From: JAAZAI01 sp050942875
GTDB taxonomy: Bacteria; Verrucomicrobiota; Kiritimatiellia; RFP12; UBA3636
NCBI GenBank assembly: GCA_050942875.1
Contig: JBMNOD010000112.1
Location: forward strand, 1-8,968
Length of the DNA: 8,968 bases
Direction: 5' to 3'
A program made the position numbers and the translations under genes. A model generated the notes under the pieces. That model did not search any database and was not told the origin of the DNA. It saw only the letters and a program-made list of their open reading frames with translations. This document shows positions 1-5,142 of the stretch, one piece after another; the stretch's first letter is position 1; each line of letters begins with the position of its first letter.

Positions 1-9
1 CGCTCGATT

Positions 10-684
10 ATGGCGGCCGTTGACGCAACGACTTCCTCGACTACTGTTTCGTTTGAGGATGTTTCTGACTTGATGGAAATTCGGAGGTGGCTTCTTCAAA
101 AGCCGGGATACGGCAATCTTGTTGTCTGCTACGCGATCGAGGATGCCGTTTGCAAGGTGTTGTTTCAACAGATGTCTTCTCCTGATTGCGAGACGGCCAA
201 GGCGCTCCCGTTCATTGAAACGCTCGCAGAAGAAAGTCCTTCGTCAGCGTATTGGCTTGAAGTGTTGCGCATGGAGGGAGAAAGTTTCACCGCGAAAACA
301 AAATATCCCACCCAAAAAGAAGACTGCTTTCGGCTGGCGGAAATCATCCATGCGCTTAATGACAGAAGTCAGGAACATGCTGTTCAAGACGGAAATCGGC
401 AAGGGGGAGGAGACGGCTACGCGGGGTGCTACGAGACGTACATGCCTGCACAAGTCGGGTTGTTGCTCGTGCAAACATCGGTATTTAAAAGTGCTGTCGA
501 GGCATTTTATGAACTCCGGAAAAATGTCAAAGCAATCCCTGAAAACCAGGCGGAATTCATTGAATTGCTCGATCAACATGCAACAACATCCATGCAGAAA
601 AAAAACCGCTTGGGCGGAAGGATTGACGGGGCAAGTGTCTGGCATGCTTGGCGAACCTTGGTGGAGACAACAGTTCAAAAGTGA
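10..684 (+). CDS. Unrecognised cytoplasmic protein, possibly 5'-partial
   Basis: This open frame encodes 224 residues if it starts at the ATG used here. No stop lies between the window edge and that ATG, and only 9 bases precede it, so the true start may be outside the window. I do not recognise the family. The protein is soluble-looking and mostly helical, with no signal peptide or membrane segment. It has five cysteines (C40, C48, C60, C106, C140), a Gly-rich stretch around residues 129-139, and a basic segment (MQKKNR) near residue 195 followed by a Trp-containing tail. The DNA is visibly less GC-rich than the rest of the window and codons are less biased to G/C in third position, which would fit acquisition from elsewhere or relaxed selection. 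A run of eight A at 598-605 lies in frame near the 3' end and is a possible slippage site. The next plus-strand gene begins 152 bases downstream. That it is a real gene is likely; its function is unknown. Confidence 0.6.
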   Translation: MAAVDATTSSTTVSFEDVSDLMEIRRWLLQKPGYGNLVVCYAIEDAVCKVLFQQMSSPDCETAKALPFIETLAEESPSSAYWLEVLRMEGESFTAKTKYPTQKEDCFRLAEIIHALNDRSQEHAVQDGNRQGGGDGYAGCYETYMPAQVGLLLVQTSVFKSAVEAFYELRKNVKAIPENQAEFIELLDQHATTSMQKKNRLGGRIDGASVWHAWRTLVETTVQK

Positions 685-836
685 GGATGTTTCATTGCAG
701 CTCGGCTTCGGCAGGGGGACGGGAGCCTCGGCCGATCGTAAAAGCCGCGGCAGGATTTTCCGGCACACCATCCACATCCGGAAGACGTATGCCGCCCCTT
801 TCACTTACAATTCCTATTAACAAGAAAGGCGAATCC

Positions 837-1397
837 ATGAAACATCTGTTGAAGGCAGTCATTTGCACCGCGCTCGCCGCATTGCCCCCGCTTTGCGCCG
901 CATCGGCCGAGCCCGACTATGAAGAGGAGATGAAGGCGCTCGCAGTCCAGCGCAAGACGCTTGCCGACTCCGGCTTGCGGGGGTTTTTCGCCGTCGCGCA
1001 GTCCAACCGGTGGGACGCGCCGAAAATCCATTCCCAATGCTGGGTGGACTGGCTGCCCCGGGAGTCCACGGAGCGCATCCGGCTCGAGCAGGCGAAGCGC
1101 GATTTCGGCCTGGAGCTTGCCAAGGCCGTGGATGAGGAGGCCCTGCGCGTCCTTTCGCCTGCCAGCACCGGGGAGCGGGCGAGCCAGGCCGACCGGCTGC
1201 TCGATTTTTCCGGCTGGGCGGGACGCCCCGGCGGCTATGGGAACCATCACTCCCACCTCCCACCCCCCACTTCTCAAAACCGTTCCGGCTGGCTGAAAAC
1301 CGCCAGCAAGGCGATGCAGGCGGTGTCGGTGCGCAGCGTGCGGTCGCCAAGACTGAACGTCTCGAAGCCGCAGGCCTCGAACATGTCGAGTTCGTAG
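837..1397 (+). CDS. Small exported protein with aberrant C-terminus
   Basis: The ATG at 837 is preferred over upstream starts in the same frame because a Shine-Dalgarno-like AAGAAAGG ends 7 bases before it and a classical Sec signal peptide follows. That peptide has K3, a hydrophobic core at about residues 4-19, and an Ala-x-Ala-type site (CAASA) predicting cleavage near residue 24/25. The mature part, residues 25 to about 130, is charged and helical with a Trp-rich patch (W59, W69, W72) and one cysteine at 68; it is presumably periplasmic. I do not recognise the family. From about residue 146 onward the codons are antisense to the conserved C-terminal knot of rsmE (124-base convergent overlap), and the residues just before are low-complexity His/Pro/Ser. 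The last ~45 residues are therefore unlikely to be the ancestral tail, and the gene may be truncated at its 3' end. A weak -10-like TACAAT lies at 806-811 without a convincing -35. Confidence 0.6.
   Translation: MKHLLKAVICTALAALPPLCAASAEPDYEEEMKALAVQRKTLADSGLRGFFAVAQSNRWDAPKIHSQCWVDWLPRESTERIRLEQAKRDFGLELAKAVDEEALRVLSPASTGERASQADRLLDFSGWAGRPGGYGNHHSHLPPPTSQNRSGWLKTASKAMQAVSVRSVRSPRLNVSKPQASNMSSS
1240..1273 (-). other. G-rich tract just downstream of rsmE
   Basis: Read on the minus strand, this segment just past the rsmE stop codon is a purine tract with G-runs of 6, 3, 2 and 3, separated by single T, A and T. It could form a two-tetrad, or a bulged three-tetrad, G-quadruplex in the rsmE transcript or DNA. 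It also lies under the aberrant tail of the convergent plus-strand gene. No U-tract hairpin terminator is visible here. Confidence 0.3.
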
Positions 1398-1993
1398 GCC
1401 GACCAGCCGCCTTCCGGGCCTACGGCCAGCAGGCGAACGCCCGTTGCGGCGGGAGGTTGTCCACGTCGGGCGCCGGGATGCGCGATCCACTTGAAGCCAG
1501 TCGCATAGCCTGGCGCCAGCACATCTTCGACAAGGGGCTTGAGGCGTCGGGCAAGGTGAACGTGGGGCAGACGCGTGTCGCCTGCTTGCGCCAGTCCCTC
1601 CAGCAGGAGGGGGCGGTATTCGACGGGATCCAAAAGGTGCGAGCCCCAATAGCCGCGATCCACCTTTTCGGCGTTCGCAAGGTAAAGCCGCCGCACGCCA
1701 ATCGCGGCGAGTTGTGGCCAGAGTCGGCGCAGGCGCTTCGGTCTGGGCAGCGCGAGCAATAGATCGACGGTGGGTTCGTCGAGTGGCGGATGTTCGCGCA
1801 CAAGCTTCAATGCGCAACTTCTTGCGTCGATTGATGTCAATTCGGCTTCATGGCGCGCGCCGTCGATCACGCCGGCGCGCAGCCGGTCTCCCGGTTGGGC
1901 GCGCAATACATTGCGGATGTGCGCGAAGCGTCCATCGCGCAATGTCGCGACGCCGTCTCGGATTTCCTCGGGTTCCAGCAGGATGCGGTTCAA
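1274..1993 (-). CDS. rsmE: 16S rRNA (uracil(1498)-N(3))-methyltransferase RsmE
   Basis: RsmE methylates N3 of U1498 in 16S rRNA of the assembled 30S subunit, using S-adenosylmethionine; it is a dimeric SPOUT enzyme. Numbered from the ATG at 2011, the N-terminal PUA-like part has the family opening LNRILLEPEEI (7-17). The C-terminal trefoil-knot signature is very clear: AVGPEGGW (196-203), a Glu in YELD (206-209), then LGDRTLRTDTA (221-231), which matches the family pattern LGxRILRxETA. I place the start at the TTG at 1993. It matches where the family usually begins, has GGAAGA at 2000-2005 six bases upstream, and overlaps the dapF TGA as TTGA, a typical coupled start. The ATG at 2011 would add six residues and has no good ribosome binding site. 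The protein is 239 residues (245 from the ATG), normal for the family. It is co-transcribed with dapF; its 3' end converges on the secreted-protein gene with a 124-base overlap. Confidence 0.95.
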   Translation of the reverse strand: MNRILLEPEEIRDGVATLRDGRFAHIRNVLRAQPGDRLRAGVIDGARHEAELTSIDARSCALKLVREHPPLDEPTVDLLLALPRPKRLRRLWPQLAAIGVRRLYLANAEKVDRGYWGSHLLDPVEYRPLLLEGLAQAGDTRLPHVHLARRLKPLVEDVLAPGYATGFKWIAHPGARRGQPPAATGVRLLAVGPEGGWSAYELDMFEACGFETFSLGDRTLRTDTACIALLAVFSQPERF

Positions 1994-2847
1994 TTCTGAT
2001 CTTCCAGCCATGCGGTGTCGACGACGCCTTCAAAGACCTTTTGGGCCGGACCGGCCAGCGTCATTTCGGTGCAGAGGCCGTTGGCGTCCATCTTGCCGTC
2101 TATTTGGAGCACATCGCCAGAACTGACGAGGATCGACACGGGCAGTGTTGCGCCGCGCGCTTCGGCCAGTGCGATGCCGGCGGCCAGCGCACCGGTTCCG
2201 CAGGCGCCGCTTTCGTCCTCGACGCCACGCTCATAAGTGCGCATTTGGGCGCGGTCGGCGGCGAGCACTTCCACGAAGTCGACGTTCGTCCCTTCGGGTG
2301 CGAATGCCGGTGCATTGCGGATTGTGCGTCCGTCGCCGAGCACATCGACTGCCGCTGCGTCGGGGACGAAGACGACGGCGTGCGGCACGCCGGTGTTGAC
2401 TGTGAAACAGGCGGCTTTTCGTTTGCCGGGAAGGGCGATTTCCACGATGCCCGAGCGTCCGGCAGGCGGGGTGGCATGGATGCGGACGGATCCACGTCCA
2501 GGCGAGGCGTCGAGGATGTCGGCGGTGATGGGGCCTGCGTCGGTGAGGATGCGCTGATGGCGGCCGCTGATGCCGAGGTCGAATGCAAAGAGGGCGACGC
2601 AACGCGAGGCGTTGCCGCACATTGCCGCGCGCGAGCCGTCGGGATTCAAGAAGACCATTTGATAGTCGAAGCCGCTGGCGGCATCGACTGGACGCAGGAC
2701 GAGCAGTCCTTCACTGCCTATGCCGAGGCGCCGCGCCGCGAGGCGCGTGACGAGTGTTGCATCCTGGTCGGGGAATGCTTTGGCGCGGTCGTCGATGATG
2801 AGGAAGTCGTTGCCTGCGCCGTGCATTTTTGTAAATTCGATCTTCAT
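1990..2847 (-). CDS. dapF: Diaminopimelate epimerase DapF
   Basis: DapF converts LL-diaminopimelate to meso-diaminopimelate by a PLP-independent two-base mechanism with a pair of cysteines. This supplies lysine synthesis and meso-DAP for peptidoglycan in the cytoplasm. The 285-residue length is typical. The start is the ATG at 2847, because MKIEFTKMHGAGNDFLIID is the canonical opening and AAGGA lies four bases upstream; the frame stays open 73 codons further up but that extension resembles nothing. Both halves of the pseudo-symmetric fold carry their signature: NPDGSRAAMCGNASRC (68-83, catalytic C77) and the substrate-binding GTNVDF (186-191) with ESGACGTGA (212-220, catalytic C216). N13 in GAGND is also conserved. 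It is first in a two-gene unit with rsmE. No other lysine-pathway gene is in the window. A TATAGT lies about 20 bases upstream of the start codon but without a credible -35. Confidence 0.97.
   Translation of the reverse strand: MKIEFTKMHGAGNDFLIIDDRAKAFPDQDATLVTRLAARRLGIGSEGLLVLRPVDAASGFDYQMVFLNPDGSRAAMCGNASRCVALFAFDLGISGRHQRILTDAGPITADILDASPGRGSVRIHATPPAGRSGIVEIALPGKRKAACFTVNTGVPHAVVFVPDAAAVDVLGDGRTIRNAPAFAPEGTNVDFVEVLAADRAQMRTYERGVEDESGACGTGALAAGIALAEARGATLPVSILVSSGDVLQIDGKMDANGLCTEMTLAGPAQKVFEGVVDTAWLEDQN
2000..2005 (-). promoter_or_regulatory. Ribosome binding site deciding the rsmE start
   Basis: GGAAGA on the minus strand lies six bases before the TTG at 1993 and inside the last codons of dapF. 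The ATG at 2011 lacks such a site, so this favours the TTG start and translational coupling to dapF. Confidence 0.55.
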
Positions 2848-3103
2848 GTCGTCCTTCTGCTTCCCATCAACTATATCAAAAGCCTTTCGACGATGCACCT
2901 GGAATTCTCCTGACGAAAGACGAGAAACGAAGGCATTGCCCCAAGCGGTCACGTTGCCGACAAGCCGCAGGTTTCCGATCCCGTTCACCCCCCGCTTGCG
3001 CTTGCCGTTTACGCCTGCGTGTGCCGCTTCGTTGAGCACGATCCTGCGGTCTCTCGTGCGAAGCATCCACTTGCTCTTTCACCATGCAACCGCCCTGGAC
3101 TCT

Positions 3104-3225
3104 CTAGAGCGGTTTAAGAAAATCCGTGTCCATATTCTATCCTCCAGCTCCAAAACGCCGAATCCTAGAGCGGTTTAAGAAAATACGTGTCCACATTCTA
3201 TCCTCCAGTTCCAAAACGCCGAATC
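3104..3225. repeat. 61-bp tandem direct repeat, two copies
   Basis: Two adjacent 61-bp units, 3104-3164 and 3165-3225, differ at only three positions (offsets 21, 30 and 45). Each starts CTAGAGCGGTTTAAGAAAAT and ends ACGCCGAATC. A third CTAG begins immediately after the second unit but the sequence then diverges. The second unit is also the left part of the inverted-repeat element described next, so the tandem looks like a duplication of that element's left end. Confidence 0.9.
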
Positions 3226-3269
3226 CTAGTTCAAATTGTGCGGCTATACTATTTCTCAAGTCGCTCTAG
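3104..3269. mobile_element. MITE-like element with terminal inverted repeats
   Basis: The right end at 3252-3269 (TTTCTCAAGTCGCTCTAG) is the inverse complement of the left end CTAGAGCGGTTTAAGAAA with 15 of 18 positions matching. The left end occurs at 3165-3182 and again at 3104-3121, so the element is 105 bp, or 166 bp counting the duplicated left part. It carries no coding capacity. The TA or CTAG at each tip is consistent with target-site duplication by IS630-like (TA) or IS5-like (YTAR) transposases, which is inference from end structure only. No matching full-length transposon is in the window. Confidence 0.6.
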
Positions 3270-3273
3270 CTCC

Positions 3274-3294
3274 CCAGCCGCCAGCCGCCAGCCG
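3274..3294. repeat. Heptamer CCAGCCG in three tandem copies
   Basis: Three perfect back-to-back copies of CCAGCCG lie between the MITE-like element and the hairpin after the isomerase gene. This is a simple repeat in non-coding DNA; no role is apparent. Confidence 0.85.
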
Positions 3295-3308
3295 CAAAGC
3301 GCGACAGT

Positions 3309-3333
3309 GGAAGTGGACGTTGCGTCCACTTCC
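3309..3333 (-). terminator. Perfect 11-bp hairpin abutting the isomerase stop codon
   Basis: The arms GGAAGTGGACG and CGTCCACTTCC are perfectly complementary around a three-base loop. On the minus strand the hairpin begins directly after the TAG of the isomerase gene at 3334-3336. It could stop transcription or protect the mRNA 3' end, but no U-tract follows, so it is not a canonical intrinsic terminator. Its GTGGACG...CGTCCAC core is the same as the outer part of the palindromic repeats at 5054-5120 and 8809-8875, so it may be a reduced member of that family. Confidence 0.4.
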
Positions 3334-4791
3334 CTACAACGTCGTGATCACGGCCTCGACGCCGAAGCTCGCGGCGAGCTTCGCGATCGTGGCGGCGTGG
3401 TGGCCGACGCCGAGCGCGAAGTGGTGCGTGGGACCTTCCAGGCACCAGCGCCTGAGGAACGTCCGCACGTCGGGCGGGAAGCGTCCGTGCGTGTTGGTGT
3501 TGCCGGTGGGCGGAATGGGGCCGGGGAGGGACTCGCCTTCGGCCAGGACGAACTTGAAGGAGCCATCCGCCTTCGAGCCGATGCTCAGCAGGGTGATGGG
3601 GCCGGTCTTGATGCTGAATTCGACGCCCGCGCCCTTGCCGGGCTTGCCGTGGTATTTCCGAAGGCTGCGAATCACCGGCTTTCCGTCCGCGATGTTGAGG
3701 TGGTGCGGGCCGTCGTGGCCGACGAGGACCGATTCGCGGATGAAGTCGACGGGATGGAATTCGGCGAAGCTGCCGCCGATCTCCAGACGGTCCATGACGA
3801 GCATCGCGACGCATGTCTTGATGTCGAATTCGCCGCACATCGGGAAGCCCGCCGCCGTCAGCAGGGAGTTGCCGACGCAGAAGTTCGTGACGAGGGTGCG
3901 CATCTCGGAATCGGGCGGCGCCTCGTAGTAGTAGGCGAAGCCGTCGAGCCGCTTCTTGGCGATGAAGCGCTCCAGCGCGACGGCGGCGCGCGAGGCGAGC
4001 AGCAGGTCGGCCTCGGTGAGCGTCGTCGTGAGCGGGTCCGAGACCGGCGTCGGGGTGTCGAAGAAGGCGAGGATGCGCTCGGCCATCGCCTTCACGGCGG
4101 GATCGTCGGCGGCGAGCGGGGAGAACTCGACGAGGATTTCATCGGGTTCGCACTGGACGGCGTGGCAGCCGAAGGCGGCGGTGAGCGCCGTGACGTCGGT
4201 CTGCATGTCGAGCATCGCCTCGAGGACGTGGCCCATGTGGCCGATGCGCGCCTTGCGCAGGTCGTGGCGCGCCTGGGCGATGCGGCACCAGTCGTCGATC
4301 GCCGCCTCGGCGGCGGGATCGTCGTCGAGCGTGCCGATGATCACGTCGGCCACGGGGCGCCCCATGCGGATGGCGACGCCGGTGAATTCGGGGATGCTGC
4401 AGATGTCGTCGTTGGAGAGCTGCATGAACGTGGTGCCGACTTCGTATTGCATGGCCTTGAGCGGCTGGAGCGCGACGAGCACGACGGGGCAGTCCATCGC
4501 CCGGACGATCGCGCCGAAGGTCGCGCTGGTGGCGTAGGTGACCATGTCCACGAAAAGCGCGTCGAGATCGGCGGCCTTCAGCTTCGGGAGCGCCTCGTAG
4601 GCCCTTTCCGCATTGTCGATCATGCCGAAGTCGGTCACCGTGAGCGAACGCCGCCGGAGGCGCTGGACGAGGATGTCCGACTTGCGCTTCATTTCGTCGA
4701 GCAAGCCGGGGAACTGCGCCCAGTACGTGTCGAGGCCGACGGACATGACGCCGATGTTGGCGGCGAGGGGCTTGATGCGTTCGATTTTCAT
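3334..4791 (-). CDS. L-arabinose/L-fucose isomerase-fold sugar isomerase
   Basis: The enzyme is expected to interconvert an aldose and a ketose with a divalent metal (Mn-type), in the cytoplasm. It has 485 residues, close to E. coli AraA (500). The N-terminal Rossmann-like halves (about 8-130 and 130-290) are less conserved. The C-terminal part aligns by eye with AraA: MCGEFDIKT (318-326) supplies Glu321 (AraA Glu306), GGSFAEF (339-345) supplies Glu344 (Glu333), LVGHDGP (356-362) supplies His359 (His350), and GPTHHFALGVGHH (453-465) supplies the distal His (His450). All four catalytic or metal positions are therefore present. Overall similarity to true AraA is low, so the substrate may be another sugar; I give no symbol. 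The start ATG has only a weak GGAG eleven bases upstream. It stands alone, without kinase, transporter or regulator genes beside it. A good promoter lies about 80 bases upstream and a hairpin directly follows the stop. Confidence 0.88.
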   Translation of the reverse strand: MKIERIKPLAANIGVMSVGLDTYWAQFPGLLDEMKRKSDILVQRLRRRSLTVTDFGMIDNAERAYEALPKLKAADLDALFVDMVTYATSATFGAIVRAMDCPVVLVALQPLKAMQYEVGTTFMQLSNDDICSIPEFTGVAIRMGRPVADVIIGTLDDDPAAEAAIDDWCRIAQARHDLRKARIGHMGHVLEAMLDMQTDVTALTAAFGCHAVQCEPDEILVEFSPLAADDPAVKAMAERILAFFDTPTPVSDPLTTTLTEADLLLASRAAVALERFIAKKRLDGFAYYYEAPPDSEMRTLVTNFCVGNSLLTAAGFPMCGEFDIKTCVAMLVMDRLEIGGSFAEFHPVDFIRESVLVGHDGPHHLNIADGKPVIRSLRKYHGKPGKGAGVEFSIKTGPITLLSIGSKADGSFKFVLAEGESLPGPIPPTGNTNTHGRFPPDVRTFLRRWCLEGPTHHFALGVGHHAATIAKLAASFGVEAVITTL

Positions 4792-4868
4792 GGTGGCGGG
4801 GTCTCCAATTTTACGAGTTCAACTTTTGGCGGCATCATGATACCATCAATGCCATGCAGAATCATTAC

Positions 4869-4898
4869 ATTATCATGAAGCGAAGACCAAAACGGCAA
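4869..4898 (-). promoter_or_regulatory. Sigma-70-like promoter for the isomerase gene
   Basis: On the minus strand TTGCCG (4893-4898, 4 of 6 to TTGACA) and GATAAT (4869-4874, 5 of 6 to TATAAT) are separated by 18 bases. Transcription would begin near 4862, giving a leader of about 70 bases before the isomerase ATG. The surrounding DNA is locally AT-rich, unlike the flanks. This is by-eye consensus matching only. Confidence 0.45.
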
Positions 4899-4941
4899 CA
4901 CCTCATTTTGCCACCGATGTGAGATTGGGAGCCGCTGGATC

Positions 4942-4976
4942 GTACACGTTCCCGGCGAAGCGGTACACGTACACGT
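4942..4976. repeat. Three GTACACGT octamers
   Basis: GTACACGT occurs at 4942-4949, 4963-4970 and 4969-4976, the last two sharing two bases. Each contains the palindromic centre GTAC. They lie between the isomerase promoter and the palindromic repeat cluster, upstream of the -35 hexamer. They could be an operator or a simple repeat; the sequence does not decide. Confidence 0.4.
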
Positions 4977-5007
4977 CAACGAAAAACGGGAACGGAGAAG
5001 CCGCAAG

Positions 5008-5131
5008 GTGGACGCGGCGTTTCGATTCCTCTCTGACACACGCGGCGTTTGTGGTGGACGCGGCGTCCTCGCCGCGTTGCGTCTCCTCTCCGACACACGC
5101 GGCGAGGACGCCGCGTCCACTTTCGCCGCGT
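5008..5131. repeat. GC-rich palindromic repeat cluster downstream of res
   Basis: A full unit at 5054-5120 has perfect 24-bp inverted arms starting GTGGACGCGGCGTCC, around a 19-base CT-rich loop ending GACAC. A shortened copy at 5008-5047 has the same GTGGACGCGGCG head and CTCTGACACACGCGGCG tail but lacks the arm interior. The spacing between the two heads is 46 bases. The unit plus its 11-base flank (to 5131) matches 8809-8886 with three differences in 78. On the minus strand the big hairpin starts about 22 bases after the res stop, so it may also end or stabilise the restriction operon mRNA. Confidence 0.9.
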
Positions 5132-5142
5132 CCAGCTTCGCC

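Larger units (their letters stand above)
2848..3333. other. 486-bp non-coding stretch between dapF and the isomerase gene
   Basis: No open frame here has family resemblance or a ribosome binding site with sensible coding content, and no tRNA or rRNA is seen. The dapF-proximal 250 bases hold nothing clear beyond a weak TATAGT -10-like hexamer. The rest is repeats: a 61-bp tandem duplication, a MITE-like inverted-repeat element, a triplicated heptamer and a hairpin next to the isomerase stop codon, each listed separately. The dapF promoter must lie somewhere in this stretch. Confidence 0.6.
4792..5142. other. 351-bp non-coding stretch between res and the isomerase gene
   Basis: This holds the isomerase promoter and leader, three GTACACGT octamers, and the palindromic repeat cluster next to res, each listed separately. 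No convincing gene is visible on either strand. A short minus-strand open frame ends as ATGA on the isomerase start, but part of it would lie upstream of the expected transcription start. Confidence 0.6.

Noticed and set aside
244..804. 186-residue minus-strand open frame opposite the first gene
   Set aside because: Cys/Phe/Arg-rich, no ribosome binding site or motif, and the plus-strand frame has a more natural composition.
1714..2913. 399-residue plus-strand open frame across rsmE and dapF
   Set aside because: Antisense to two well-recognised enzymes; the Cys/His-rich composition reflects reverse-complement codons, and no domain is seen.
2848..3066. 73-codon upstream extension of the dapF frame
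   Set aside because: DapF proteins begin at MKIEFTKMHGAGNDF; the extension has no family resemblance and a ribosome binding site sits before the ATG at 2847.
4788..4865. 25-codon minus-strand open frame ending as ATGA on the isomerase start
   Set aside because: Its ATG would lie at or upstream of the transcription start implied by the promoter at 4869-4898, and it has no ribosome binding site. A shorter internal start near 4838 is possible but unsupported.
3187..4878. 563-residue plus-strand open frame opposite the isomerase gene
   Set aside because: Low-complexity antisense translation rich in Arg, Gly, Glu and Asp; starts inside the MITE-like element; the minus strand encodes a recognisable enzyme.
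5008..5131. Possible CRISPR array from repeated GC-rich motifs
   Set aside because: Copies are inverted, unequal in length and irregularly spaced, with conserved rather than variable intervals and no cas genes.
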